In this document: positions 9,001-16,688 of the stretch, one piece after another | Numbering within the stretch: position 1 is the stretch's first letter | Layout: every line of letters starts with the position of its first letter | Virus record (IMG/VR): IMGVR_UViG_3300035210_000090 | Span: 1 to 48,113 of that record | Origin: a virus | DNA length: 48,113 nt | Reading direction: 5' to 3' (one strand) | Translations under genes and position numbers: made by a program | Notes under the pieces: model-generated | Databases searched by the model: none | Seen by the model: the letters and a program-made list of their open reading frames with translations, nothing else | Told to the model about the DNA's origin: nothing

Positions 9001-9422
9001 GTATGCGTGCATTAGAGCTTGCTGGGCAGATGCTGCACAGAGTTGTGAAGCTTATAGATGACAGGACGGAGAACACTCTCAGCAAATCTGGCTATGAAGC
9101 GCGTCAGAGTATTGAAGCAGGCTTGGCAGCAGCTAAGGCAAAGACGCTTATGGAGTCTGTAGGTGCAGATGTGTTCTTACGCAGACTCGACGTAATGGAG
9201 CCTGCACAACAGATGACAGCACAAGGCCAATCAGCGCAAGGATATACTGGTGAGGTCATGCAAGCACGTCCTGGTTGGGTGGACCCACTAGATGCAGTCA
9301 GAGGGCTGCCTATGCCTAGCGCACCAGCTCCTTCGCAGCCTGTTAAGGTGCAGCCTTCGCAACCTGCTGCTAGGCCAGGCTGGGATAATCCTTGGCAACA
9401 GTTAACTAATGGAAAGGGATAA
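6066..9422 (+). CDS. Large coiled-coil internal virion protein with tandem repeats, 1118 aa
   Basis: ATG 6066 overlaps the previous TAA by one base. The protein is dominated by Lys/Glu/Gln/Ala helices from about residue 150 to 700. Five tandem copies of a 44-48 residue unit begin near residues 395, 443, 487, 535 and 583, each opening with [W/Y/F]-D-R-x-x and containing a core like 'AQAxLDKEMR'. The ends carry related aromatic motifs ('NPWTP' near the N-terminus, and 'RPGWVDP' and 'RPGWDNPW' at the C-terminus) that could dock partners. Length, helicity and place before the 1776-aa protein suggest an ejection protein forming a trans-periplasmic conduit or capsid core. No enzyme domain is visible. 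Confidence 0.75.
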   Translation: MASSSLDSLLAPLLGQPAPSNQGPVTKADALNAAPMVAAIGEMLRMDIQRSSGGHQPWQPEFTDSPVIAARGDNPWTPSKEVPVYIQPTGVYGQGKASKIGQTAALTAPDKVPPTGVPTIDAWRAMGQRIADGDIAASGLIQQQVAPIDERIAALTTKNNELHEQILLYGSSTLAKDLKTQQEGVAGMLKEARVEREFALEQVKQHPDVVQWLADRSTLEQEQGLLEKTLQSETQIQQQEATAKARERIALENAPAKAEARANAEKRLQQARAEAKLDVFPAQTQALVQRQGELLAAKAKLKAEGAPAEQLAKVDTELAIYKGKLREKRADLTDNQKADLDRFSARQEVIYGFDKQGADYKQALHDRSAVFLMDESTKRQKQMLDARTEKQRETWQQQQKAINAITDEKERKRAQAALDKQQLTFAQQDKRDKAKRTASNEDWDRRQAAVNARTDAKDKEKAQAVLDKEMRAAGRNDLVFARANTEYDRRQKEINIIKDANAKATKQAALDKEMRGYTMTFVRDELKDTTKAAEWDRQQTAVNAIKDERRKQDAQASLDKEMRSYAFRADQSDLSFTRQAEEFDRRRLAIDAEQDTDRKAKLEADFQLYKDKAIFGIEEVIPRKDALELDQAQKLIQAKQEAELNGLSVEKADMEYENWYRKFATTASAGAMKALQRMEGAKDLKAFSAEVEALYAPTKEDKAAEAAAKMAANTDAKYQTQVILANQGLGGEATQQVYQEAVGTSYGESVNDPLRNKNAEQILADAQSAKIYGEQGYSPQAIKNLGRPVWQQDFASRLMANRQSSPEGQQAMRAYSQELMQIKNDERVIERIAPDLNLRPDLKESVDKAYLQLWNAKQSASGDTAKAESQGQIDAWVATQLGSNRDGLASQAVERATLRFAKGQFVTHNDEMQRALLASIDVSGPQEEVRAQQDMVRVLDTSAWLSWGTLALALRDAAEWNTDVTPTGLTVSGKSGIERMRALELAGQMLHRVVKLIDDRTENTLSKSGYEARQSIEAGLAAAKAKTLMESVGADVFLRRLDVMEPAQQMTAQGQSAQGYTGEVMQARPGWVDPLDAVRGLPMPSAPAPSQPVKVQPSQPAARPGWDNPWQQLTNGKG
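7248..7955 (+). repeat. Five tandem 44-48 residue coding repeats
   Basis: Within the 1118-aa protein, units start at bases 7248, 7392, 7524, 7668 and 7812 (spacings 144, 132, 144, 144 bases). Each encodes an aromatic residue followed by an Asp/Gln-Arg-rich start, an 'A-[IV]-[ND]-A/I' block and an 'AQAxLDKEMR'-like block. The third spacing is four residues shorter, about one helical turn. The protein repeat is clear, while the DNA has diverged, so the repeats are old rather than recently amplified. Confidence 0.8.
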
Positions 9423-9436
9423 GGGAGCGCATTGCT

Positions 9437-12400
9437 ATGGGCACATACAGAGACATCGTTTCTCCGCTAATCTCTCAAGAGCGTGCTATAGGAGACAGCG
9501 GAGATGAGCCTACATCTTGGTTCTCCCATGCTTACAAATATCCGGTAGCTGTAGTGGGAGACTTAGGTCAGACAGTAGTCAATTCGGCTATCTCTGCTTA
9601 CAATTTCGTTGCTCCTGCTGCTATCGAAGCGGACCATGTGGATCGTTATGCTTTCATGAGCAATGATATAGCTGAGTATACTGCGCAACATAAGAGTGCT
9701 GTGGAGTTTGGCTCCTTCATGGCAGGTGCTATCATTCCAGGGCTTGGCATCTCTAAGGCAATGTCGCTTGCACGCACAGGCTCCAGTGCTTGGGGCTATG
9801 CTTATCGGGGAGTAGGGTTGTCTTCCTTCAATAAGAAGATAGAAGCAGCTACAGGCTTAGCAAAGACTGCTGCGATCAACGGTGGACGGCATACTACCGA
9901 ATACCAAACAGCTATGCGGTCTGCACGTGCATGGACCTATGGCGAAGCTCTAACAGAGAACGCACTCTTCGAAGCTTCCACTGTTGCCCTACTCAGTGAA
10001 CATACCTATTTTGAGGATGGCTGGTCCCCTACGCTTGGCTTAGGTGGAATCGCACTGGGCACAGGCATCACTGGTTGGCTCAAGTGGGCCAAGGTTGGTG
10101 GTGAGATTACCAAAGTAGCACAGCAAGGACAACGCTTGCAAGATATGGCATCTGCCGAGGCGGTTAAGGGACAGCTCTTTAAGTCTGCTTCACCTTTCTT
10201 AGCTTCCGAGTATGGTTGGGGAACTGTGCTTGAGGCTGAGAAGGGAAACTTAGCCGACTATGTAGGCGGCAACGAATATCTACGCAATTCAGTCGTGCTA
10301 GCTGGTATGGAGCCACAGGCTGACACAGTATTGAAGGTCTATGGCCAGCGTGCAGATACCATGCTTGCAGACCTCACACGTGCTACCGAAGATCGTGCGC
10401 GTGGTGTGCTTGAGAAGATGTCTACACCTGAGCTTGCTAAGATGGCACAGCCGTCAGAGCAAGGCAGGAAAGCTTGGGAGCTTGAATTTGCCCCTGCTCC
10501 GCTAGGCCAGACTGTGCCGCAGATAGCAGAGCCGGATAAAGCTCGTATGTCTTGGCATTATATTATGGGACAGAAGGGACAGGCAACCGGAGTAGAGCAG
10601 CTTACACATAAGCTTGAGAGTGCGCCGCTGGAAGCTTCACGTGCTCCTTTTAAGCAGGTAGGACATGGTAGGGTAGAGTTCCAGCCTACAGAACAGTTTT
10701 GGAACCTGCTTTCGCATGGCACTGAAGATAGAGTGTCTCGTGTGATTGATCCGCTTACTGGAACAGGTGTAGTTACAAAGCCTGATCGCTTTAATGAGAT
10801 TGACAGGATAGCTAAGTACTGGATGAATCCTAAAACAGGTGTGCACAACTTCGACTTGTCTGCTGTGAAAGGCCAGGAAGATGCTCTGCACTATCTGGCC
10901 TATCAAATCAATAGAAAGATGCCAGGCAATGCTGGTCAAGTACATGTTAATTTTGGTGGTGCAGGTAATCGACTTGACTATGTGTATCATGCTGCTATAG
11001 GTAAGGTCAATGAAGCTTTCACAAAGGACCTAGCTACTAAATATAATACCACAGAAGAAGCTTCAGCTGCCTTGCCTGGCTTCTTCTCTGAGTATCAAGT
11101 ACTGTCACGTTGGGAAGGACAGACGGTAGCACAAGGGTCCATTGAAGCCCATCTGACGAAGCGTATAGGGCACAAGGTGCAAGGCAACAAAGCTAAGCTT
11201 GGTATCCAGACTGAGCGTATGCAAATTGCCTCGTCCTCTGCGGCTAAGAAGCCTACCTATGGGCGTGAATGGAAGCCTATCGAACTTGCTTCGGTTCGTG
11301 GTCCTGTGCTGGCTGCTAGTGAAGAATTAGATGGGCAATTTGTTCGCGCTTACTTTGCCTTCGAGCCATTGAAGGGGAAGCTTAAACCTTCTGCATCCTC
11401 TAACCTTGCCGTCTCCCTGGATACAAACTACATTGCATCGAATGATGTGGCTCGCTTACAGGCTGCATGGCAACACGGTGCGATTGTGTCTGGCTATGGC
11501 GATCAAGCTTCCCTGTACAAAGGTTTGCAGTATGCTAAGGTAGAGAACCTTCGGCAGATGGTAGATACCTTTCCACAGCTCTCGCCTATGGAGCTTTCGG
11601 TGCGGCTCAACCTGCCTACCGACACAGTTGCGCTGCTAAGGCAGGGCTTGGAAGCTGAGGGTCCGCTTGCTCCTGCTTCACTTCTCATCCAACGCTATGT
11701 GCGTAAGACAGACCCAGAGCAGTGGATGGTCTACAAGGGTGCGAAAGACTATGAAGCTGCCCTGGCTGAGCCTTCGGTGTCTGTGCTTGGGCGTGCAGGA
11801 CATCAACTTCCTGCACATGAGATTGCAGCTAAGCTAGATCAGCAAGGCATGGAGCGTATGGCTGCTGACATCATCGACCAGGCTACCATACTGCGCACGC
11901 AAGATCCAGCCAACCAATACATGCGCGACTTGCATGAGAATCTGGTGCGCTCCTCCACTATGCAGGGTGTGCGAAACAATCTAGCTGAGCTTGCGGCTGA
12001 TGCAGGTGCAGGTAGCGTACTCACCTCTGCTGACTTTGCCTTGCGTCGCTTTGGTGTGCTGTCTGCCCATCTTACTGGTGCAGGTAGCCAGCTACAAGAG
12101 TACACCAATAATGCTATCACACGCTTCTCTGCACATGTTGGACCTGCTGCACGTGCTGTAGCAGACGACAAGGTATCAGCTACGCAATTCGAGTATGTGA
12201 AGAATCAGTTGGCAGGGCTAGATTCGAATGCTTTCGATCGCTCTGCTGGCTTGGTATTCACACAGGACAACAAGATCCTGTTGCGCAATGAAGTGCGCGA
12301 TAAGGTTGGTGTAGTCACACAGCAAGCAGAGTTCTTGCAGTATCCGCAAGGTGGTGATATCCAAGTCTCACAGTCTGTGCGTACCTTCATGGAGCGTACA

Positions 12401-14767
12401 GAGACAGCGGCTAAGGAGTTGTGGGCTATGCGTGAGACCATAGCACAGATTAAAGGACGTGCACTTACTTCCGATAGGCGTAACCTGTGGCTTCCTGCAC
12501 CTAGCTTAGACCATTCTATGCAGGCTTTCATCTGGAACAAAGCAGAGATGAAGGTCCAGCGCATCATTGGCAGGGACATGGAGTCTTTCACAGCTGAGGT
12601 TGCAGCTTTCAGACAAGCTAATTCTGCTGCGCTTGCTAGTGGTGACCTAACTCTCCATATGCGCAATGATGCAGAGCTGGGAGCTTGGTTGCGTATCCGT
12701 AACTTAGCTGAGCTTGAAGGAGTCACCACTGCGCTGCCTACAATGCGCAGGTCTGGCATTGCACAGACAAAGGTACGGGGCACACCACAGGCTGTCAACG
12801 AAACAATCAAGGACTTCGAAGCACAATATAACTCGCTTGGTCGCCAGTACTTACGCACTGCAAATGAGGATATCTTCACTAAGCTTGACTTGATTGAAGC
12901 TCAGCATACCACTGCTCGGAAAGCCGGACCTAGTGGAAGCAAGCTCCTGTCTATGCAAGAGAAGGTATCGCCTGCTACACAAGCTAAGGCTGCGCTACTC
13001 AATCTGTCCCAGCTTGGCTCGAACAAAGCACTTGCTGCTGCTGATGATGTGTTCTCCTATGCGGTAGACAAGGCTGCACAAGGATTACAGAGAGGATACC
13101 AAAGCTATCAGAAGTTTGCTGCACGCGGAGACTATAGTCCCGCTGCTTTCCAGCATATGCAAGACGAGCTTCAGCGTGCTGGTGTTCCTGTGCCTTGGCA
13201 AGATGCTATTCAGTTCGCAGCTTCTAGGTCTCCAGAATTAGGAGAGCAAGCTAAGTCTCTTGTAGCGCAGAGCAATTCTATCGTTGCCACCCTTGCCTTG
13301 CGCTTGTTTGACTTCTCACATCCTATCGTTACTACACTCACTGCACCACTTGTAATGACAGCAGAAGGTGTAGGACAGAATGGCATGAGCCATCTGGGTG
13401 CAATGAAGCTAGTATATGAGACAGGCAGAGATTGGATAAGGCAAGCTGTGAATGCACAGGCTGCACCTGAGGCTGCTGCTGTGCTAGCTGAAGGTGCGCG
13501 TTTAGGCCACACTGCATTGCGAGTCTCCGAAGCTACGCGTGTGCTGTCCTCTGGCTTTGGTTCTGTCTCTAAGTGGCAAGAGATAGAAGCATCCAAAGCC
13601 TTTGAATGGCTATGCAAAGCGTCTGACACTTCCGAACATGCTACACGTGAAGCGGCCTACCTAATGGGCTACAAGCTAGCTAAGCAGACCAGTCCTAATG
13701 CAGATGAAGCCTTCCTGCATTCGCACGCAGCCCTCTTTACTAACCGAGCGATGGGCAACTATGCTGCTCGCCAACGATCGGTCTTCTTCCAAGGTGCAAG
13801 CGGACAGGCTATCGGGCTATTTCAGACTTTCATGTGGACGATGGGGCAGAATCTGTTTCGCTACGCAGAGAACAAACAGATGAATGCTATCGCAGGTATG
13901 CTTGGTGGCTACACTGGACTTTTTGGCCTCAACTCGCTTCCCGCATATGCTACCGTAGATCAAGCTATAGGGCAGTGGAGTAAGTCTCCTGATGATCAAG
14001 ACATCACTTCCACTATCTATCAAGCCTTCGGTGACAAAGCAGGTGGACACTCGCGCTCTGCAGCGGAGTACATGCTCTACGGATTACCTTCCACTCTATT
14101 GCAGACAGCATTCTACACTCGCGGCGAGCTTCAACCTCGTTTACCTACAAATGCAGGTGGCTTACCAGTCCCGCCTGCGATAGCAATGGCTGGCAATGCA
14201 CTGGACACCGTTACTGGTATCGCACAGAAGACTGCATCGTTATGGGCGTCCAATGCACAAGTGGGGCAGGGAGGGGTGGGAAGCAAGTTTAAGGACGTAG
14301 CCACTGCTACTGCGGAAGGTGTCGCTACTCAATTCATCTGGCGTCCTGCTGCCAGGCTCACAGAGCTTGCGATAGGACATTCACTCGACGCTAAGGGACA
14401 GACGATTGCTTCCGGTGAGGATGTTCGTGGTCCTTGGCCAGCCTTTGCTCGCATACTAAGTGCTAGACCGCTAGAAGAGCAAGTCATACGCAATCAGAAT
14501 TTCCGGCACAGGCTGTATGACACAGCAGATAGCAGAAAGAATAAGCAGCTTATTAGTACGCTGCGTACGCAGGTTCGTAGTGGACAGCAAGCAGGGATTA
14601 GCGGAACAATGGGTAGGTACTTGCAAGCAGGCGGAACACCGGCAGGGTGGAGAAGGGCGCTTAATGAGGTAAGCATTACAGAGAGTGCGCCTGGAGCCAG
14701 TGCTTTGTTAGACGAAGTGTCTAAGCAACCTGGGATAGCCGCAATCATGGAGGGCTACGCTTTCTGA
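9437..14767 (+). CDS. Giant internal virion protein, 1776 aa (putative ejection protein)
   Basis: ATG 9437 follows a good AAGGGAG site. This is the largest gene of the window and the last of the rightward late block. Near the N-terminus are two amphipathic or hydrophobic Gly/Ala-rich segments (about residues 92-110 and 193-215) and more around 1290-1310 and 1480-1510, which could cross or disturb membranes. A C-terminal segment (about 1425-1500, with 'GASGQAIGLFQTFMWTMGQN') resembles stretches I associate with large internal proteins of podoviruses. I see no clear lytic transglycosylase motif and no polymerase motif. Size and position correspond to T7 gp16-like ejection proteins. The function is inferred. 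Confidence 0.75.
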   Translation: MGTYRDIVSPLISQERAIGDSGDEPTSWFSHAYKYPVAVVGDLGQTVVNSAISAYNFVAPAAIEADHVDRYAFMSNDIAEYTAQHKSAVEFGSFMAGAIIPGLGISKAMSLARTGSSAWGYAYRGVGLSSFNKKIEAATGLAKTAAINGGRHTTEYQTAMRSARAWTYGEALTENALFEASTVALLSEHTYFEDGWSPTLGLGGIALGTGITGWLKWAKVGGEITKVAQQGQRLQDMASAEAVKGQLFKSASPFLASEYGWGTVLEAEKGNLADYVGGNEYLRNSVVLAGMEPQADTVLKVYGQRADTMLADLTRATEDRARGVLEKMSTPELAKMAQPSEQGRKAWELEFAPAPLGQTVPQIAEPDKARMSWHYIMGQKGQATGVEQLTHKLESAPLEASRAPFKQVGHGRVEFQPTEQFWNLLSHGTEDRVSRVIDPLTGTGVVTKPDRFNEIDRIAKYWMNPKTGVHNFDLSAVKGQEDALHYLAYQINRKMPGNAGQVHVNFGGAGNRLDYVYHAAIGKVNEAFTKDLATKYNTTEEASAALPGFFSEYQVLSRWEGQTVAQGSIEAHLTKRIGHKVQGNKAKLGIQTERMQIASSSAAKKPTYGREWKPIELASVRGPVLAASEELDGQFVRAYFAFEPLKGKLKPSASSNLAVSLDTNYIASNDVARLQAAWQHGAIVSGYGDQASLYKGLQYAKVENLRQMVDTFPQLSPMELSVRLNLPTDTVALLRQGLEAEGPLAPASLLIQRYVRKTDPEQWMVYKGAKDYEAALAEPSVSVLGRAGHQLPAHEIAAKLDQQGMERMAADIIDQATILRTQDPANQYMRDLHENLVRSSTMQGVRNNLAELAADAGAGSVLTSADFALRRFGVLSAHLTGAGSQLQEYTNNAITRFSAHVGPAARAVADDKVSATQFEYVKNQLAGLDSNAFDRSAGLVFTQDNKILLRNEVRDKVGVVTQQAEFLQYPQGGDIQVSQSVRTFMERTETAAKELWAMRETIAQIKGRALTSDRRNLWLPAPSLDHSMQAFIWNKAEMKVQRIIGRDMESFTAEVAAFRQANSAALASGDLTLHMRNDAELGAWLRIRNLAELEGVTTALPTMRRSGIAQTKVRGTPQAVNETIKDFEAQYNSLGRQYLRTANEDIFTKLDLIEAQHTTARKAGPSGSKLLSMQEKVSPATQAKAALLNLSQLGSNKALAAADDVFSYAVDKAAQGLQRGYQSYQKFAARGDYSPAAFQHMQDELQRAGVPVPWQDAIQFAASRSPELGEQAKSLVAQSNSIVATLALRLFDFSHPIVTTLTAPLVMTAEGVGQNGMSHLGAMKLVYETGRDWIRQAVNAQAAPEAAAVLAEGARLGHTALRVSEATRVLSSGFGSVSKWQEIEASKAFEWLCKASDTSEHATREAAYLMGYKLAKQTSPNADEAFLHSHAALFTNRAMGNYAARQRSVFFQGASGQAIGLFQTFMWTMGQNLFRYAENKQMNAIAGMLGGYTGLFGLNSLPAYATVDQAIGQWSKSPDDQDITSTIYQAFGDKAGGHSRSAAEYMLYGLPSTLLQTAFYTRGELQPRLPTNAGGLPVPPAIAMAGNALDTVTGIAQKTASLWASNAQVGQGGVGSKFKDVATATAEGVATQFIWRPAARLTELAIGHSLDAKGQTIASGEDVRGPWPAFARILSARPLEEQVIRNQNFRHRLYDTADSRKNKQLISTLRTQVRSGQQAGISGTMGRYLQAGGTPAGWRRALNEVSITESAPGASALLDEVSKQPGIAAIMEGYAF

Positions 14768-14819
14768 TTTCCTAAGTCTGTTTCCCTTGCCATGATTGGG
14801 GCATCTTAGCCCTGCTTAA

Positions 14820-14851
14820 CCTCACTAAGTGCTTGCTTAGTGAGGCTTTTT
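14820..14851 (+). terminator. Strong intrinsic terminator of the late operon
   Basis: A perfect 10-bp stem, CCTCACTAAG (14820-14829) with CTTAGTGAGG (14836-14845), has a 6-nt loop and is followed by CTTTTTAG. It lies 53 bp after the 1776-aa gene and reads on the + strand; the reverse strand lacks a T tract. Confidence 0.9.
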
Positions 14852-14899
14852 AGTTTGCGTCGCTAAGATGTGGCGTGAGAGTCCGTAGCTCTCTTTGCA

Positions 14900-14922
14900 G
14901 CCCTGCTAGTCAGGGCTTTTTT
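14900..14922 (+). terminator. Second tandem intrinsic terminator
   Basis: A GCCCTG/CAGGGC stem (14900-14905 with 14911-14916), 5-nt loop, then six T (14917-14922). It acts on the + strand behind the first terminator. It overlaps the last codons of the convergent - strand gene ending at 14906, so it also keeps rightward transcripts from running into the replication operon. Confidence 0.85.
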
Positions 14923-15409
14923 GTGTCTGCGCAATGCAGGCTTGCAGTACCTTCTCAATAGTATGAAGCTGTATTAAATCATGTTCGTACATATCCATTA
15001 ATATAGCATCATTCTTCGTTTGATCTGTGCATTCTGTTTCTAGTCTAGTTTCAGTATTAGAGATGTGTGCACGTACCCAAAGCAGTGCATTGCTCATCTC
15101 CGAAGGGCTAGGTAAGTTTGCTAAAGCTGGCTGAACTATAGGTGGGGACGCAGGCCCTCCCATATGGCGTATGCGCTCTATGCTTGCACGTATGTCTGCT
15201 ATCTCTTGTTGCCATTTCCAGTGATCATATGCTGGGGAAGTAGGCTTGGCTTGGTAAGGCATGTTAGTTTCTTTTTGTTGCATTAGTGTCTGATGTACGG
15301 CTTTCAATCTATGTAAAGCTTCTACTTCGGCTATACTTAACATACTAGGTTTAGCCTGTAAATCACGTATGTGCAATTCAACCCATTGAATATCTGTTAT
15401 CGCTTTCAT
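14906..15409 (-). CDS. Hypothetical protein, last gene of the replication operon
   Basis: About 167 aa. The stop overlaps the hairpin of the second late terminator. The start is ATG 15409 (AGGAG 8 nt upstream), coupled by a TGATG overlap to the ATPase gene; a GTG at 15412 is an alternative. The protein is helical, with two long amphipathic segments (residues about 5-50 and 70-90, then 110-160) and no cysteine or enzyme motif. Coupling to the DUF3987-like ATPase suggests a partner, but nothing more can be said. Confidence 0.75.
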   Translation of the reverse strand: MKAITDIQWVELHIRDLQAKPSMLSIAEVEALHRLKAVHQTLMQQKETNMPYQAKPTSPAYDHWKWQQEIADIRASIERIRHMGGPASPPIVQPALANLPSPSEMSNALLWVRAHISNTETRLETECTDQTKNDAILMDMYEHDLIQLHTIEKVLQACIAQTQKSPD

Positions 15410-16674
15410 CACACTTTCTCCTCTGCGGTAAGGATGGTTTGGTCGAAGAAGGGGCTGTTCATCATCTCATCGCTTAGCTCCGTAACCGGCATGTATCTGT
15501 TGCCTGTTGCGCTCTTCATCACATCTATCTTGCCTGTATCCCGTAGCAATGCAAGATGGTCTTTAAGCTTCTCTAGTGTGCCTACATCTGCACCTAGCTT
15601 CTTGTATAGCTCACGCAAGTTAGGAGCTTTCTGTGCACGTCGTATGCTGTCTAGTACTATGTTGGTTGCTTGTGCTCCTGCTGCTATGCCAAAGTGGCCA
15701 AGTGCATGGGGCATTCCTATCTCTGCACGTGTAAGTATTGTGTTGCTTTCCACTACATCATCAACCGAGATCGTGGAGGAGTCTCTAGCACAGGCTGAGA
15801 TAAGGCACAGCTTGCGCAAATGGGTATGGCGTACTCCAGTATAGGAGTCAAAGCGTCCATCTGCAATGTGCGTATCCATATGATAGATAGTCTTCAATGC
15901 GGCCCTACTTTCTGTAGTGAGTGTGACTTCTCTGTCTCTCATAGCTTGCAGTGCTTGTAGTTCATGTATGAAGTATTCCCATGTGGTTATGTTGGGTATG
16001 CTTGGTTCGTCTATTTTCTTGCATTGCTCGCCATGTATAAGAAGGAGTCTTCGCATGAATCCTCCGCCTATGGCTGTAGGTGGCACTACTTCTGCAAAGG
16101 ATGTAGGAGTTGCACCGCCAAGCATGTTGAGTGTAGGAGCATGGATAAGCAAGTTCTCTTTTGTAGTACGCTCATAATCCCAGTCATCTTTGTTATCCCA
16201 TAGGTCTGTAAGGTTCACTACAAGCTCATTATCATACCCAACAAAGCTAATCCATTCTGGCGCTAGGATGTACATGTGTGCTACCTTTGGTTTGTTGTCT
16301 TCACCTAGTACTTCATCAAGGTCCATTTCTTCCACATCAAGCTCACCTGGTACAGCATTCATTCCATAGTCATTGCGCCCATAACGCACTAAGCGTGTCC
16401 ATAGTGCTTCCTTACGCCCTTTGTTTGGTGCGAAGTTAACGTAACCTGATTGCTTCAATAGCTTTTCAACTATTCTAGGCCCGGTATTCTTTCTTGCTCC
16501 AGACACACCCATCAGAATGATGTACTGATTAGGATAGATTCTGTCATACCCAAATGGTGAGTATGCGTTACGCGCTAGTGCTGCACCGTATGCTGAGATG
16601 ATAGACCAGCGAAGATAAGATGCTGGTGCTTCTTGCTCACCTAGCATCTCAATAAAGCGTGTGGAGAATTTCAT
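15409..16674 (-). CDS. DUF3987-like phage ATPase / putative replicative helicase-type protein, 421 aa
   Basis: The variant Walker A, GVSGARKNT (residues 56-64), Walker B-like 'MYILAPEWISFVG' (134-146, Glu140), a sensor-like 'LNMLGGATPTSF' (182-193) and 'GGGFMRRLLLI' with two candidate arginine fingers (R208, R209) follow the order seen in DUF3987/YfjI-type P-loop proteins. These occur in phage replication modules, often as a primase-linked helicase or loader. No primase (TOPRIM or AEP) motif is present here and I find none elsewhere in the window. It lies directly downstream of the DNA polymerase gene. ATG 16674 has no clear Shine-Dalgarno, so it may depend on coupling. Confidence 0.75.
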   Translation of the reverse strand: MKFSTRFIEMLGEQEAPASYLRWSIISAYGAALARNAYSPFGYDRIYPNQYIILMGVSGARKNTGPRIVEKLLKQSGYVNFAPNKGRKEALWTRLVRYGRNDYGMNAVPGELDVEEMDLDEVLGEDNKPKVAHMYILAPEWISFVGYDNELVVNLTDLWDNKDDWDYERTTKENLLIHAPTLNMLGGATPTSFAEVVPPTAIGGGFMRRLLLIHGEQCKKIDEPSIPNITTWEYFIHELQALQAMRDREVTLTTESRAALKTIYHMDTHIADGRFDSYTGVRHTHLRKLCLISACARDSSTISVDDVVESNTILTRAEIGMPHALGHFGIAAGAQATNIVLDSIRRAQKAPNLRELYKKLGADVGTLEKLKDHLALLRDTGKIDVMKSATGNRYMPVTELSDEMMNSPFFDQTILTAEEKV

Positions 16675-16688
16675 ATGTTGTGCGATGC

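Noticed and set aside
12205-12879. 224-aa frame on the - strand
   Set aside because: It lies fully inside the 1776-aa + strand gene and is Ser/Arg/Ala-rich in the manner of antisense shadows.
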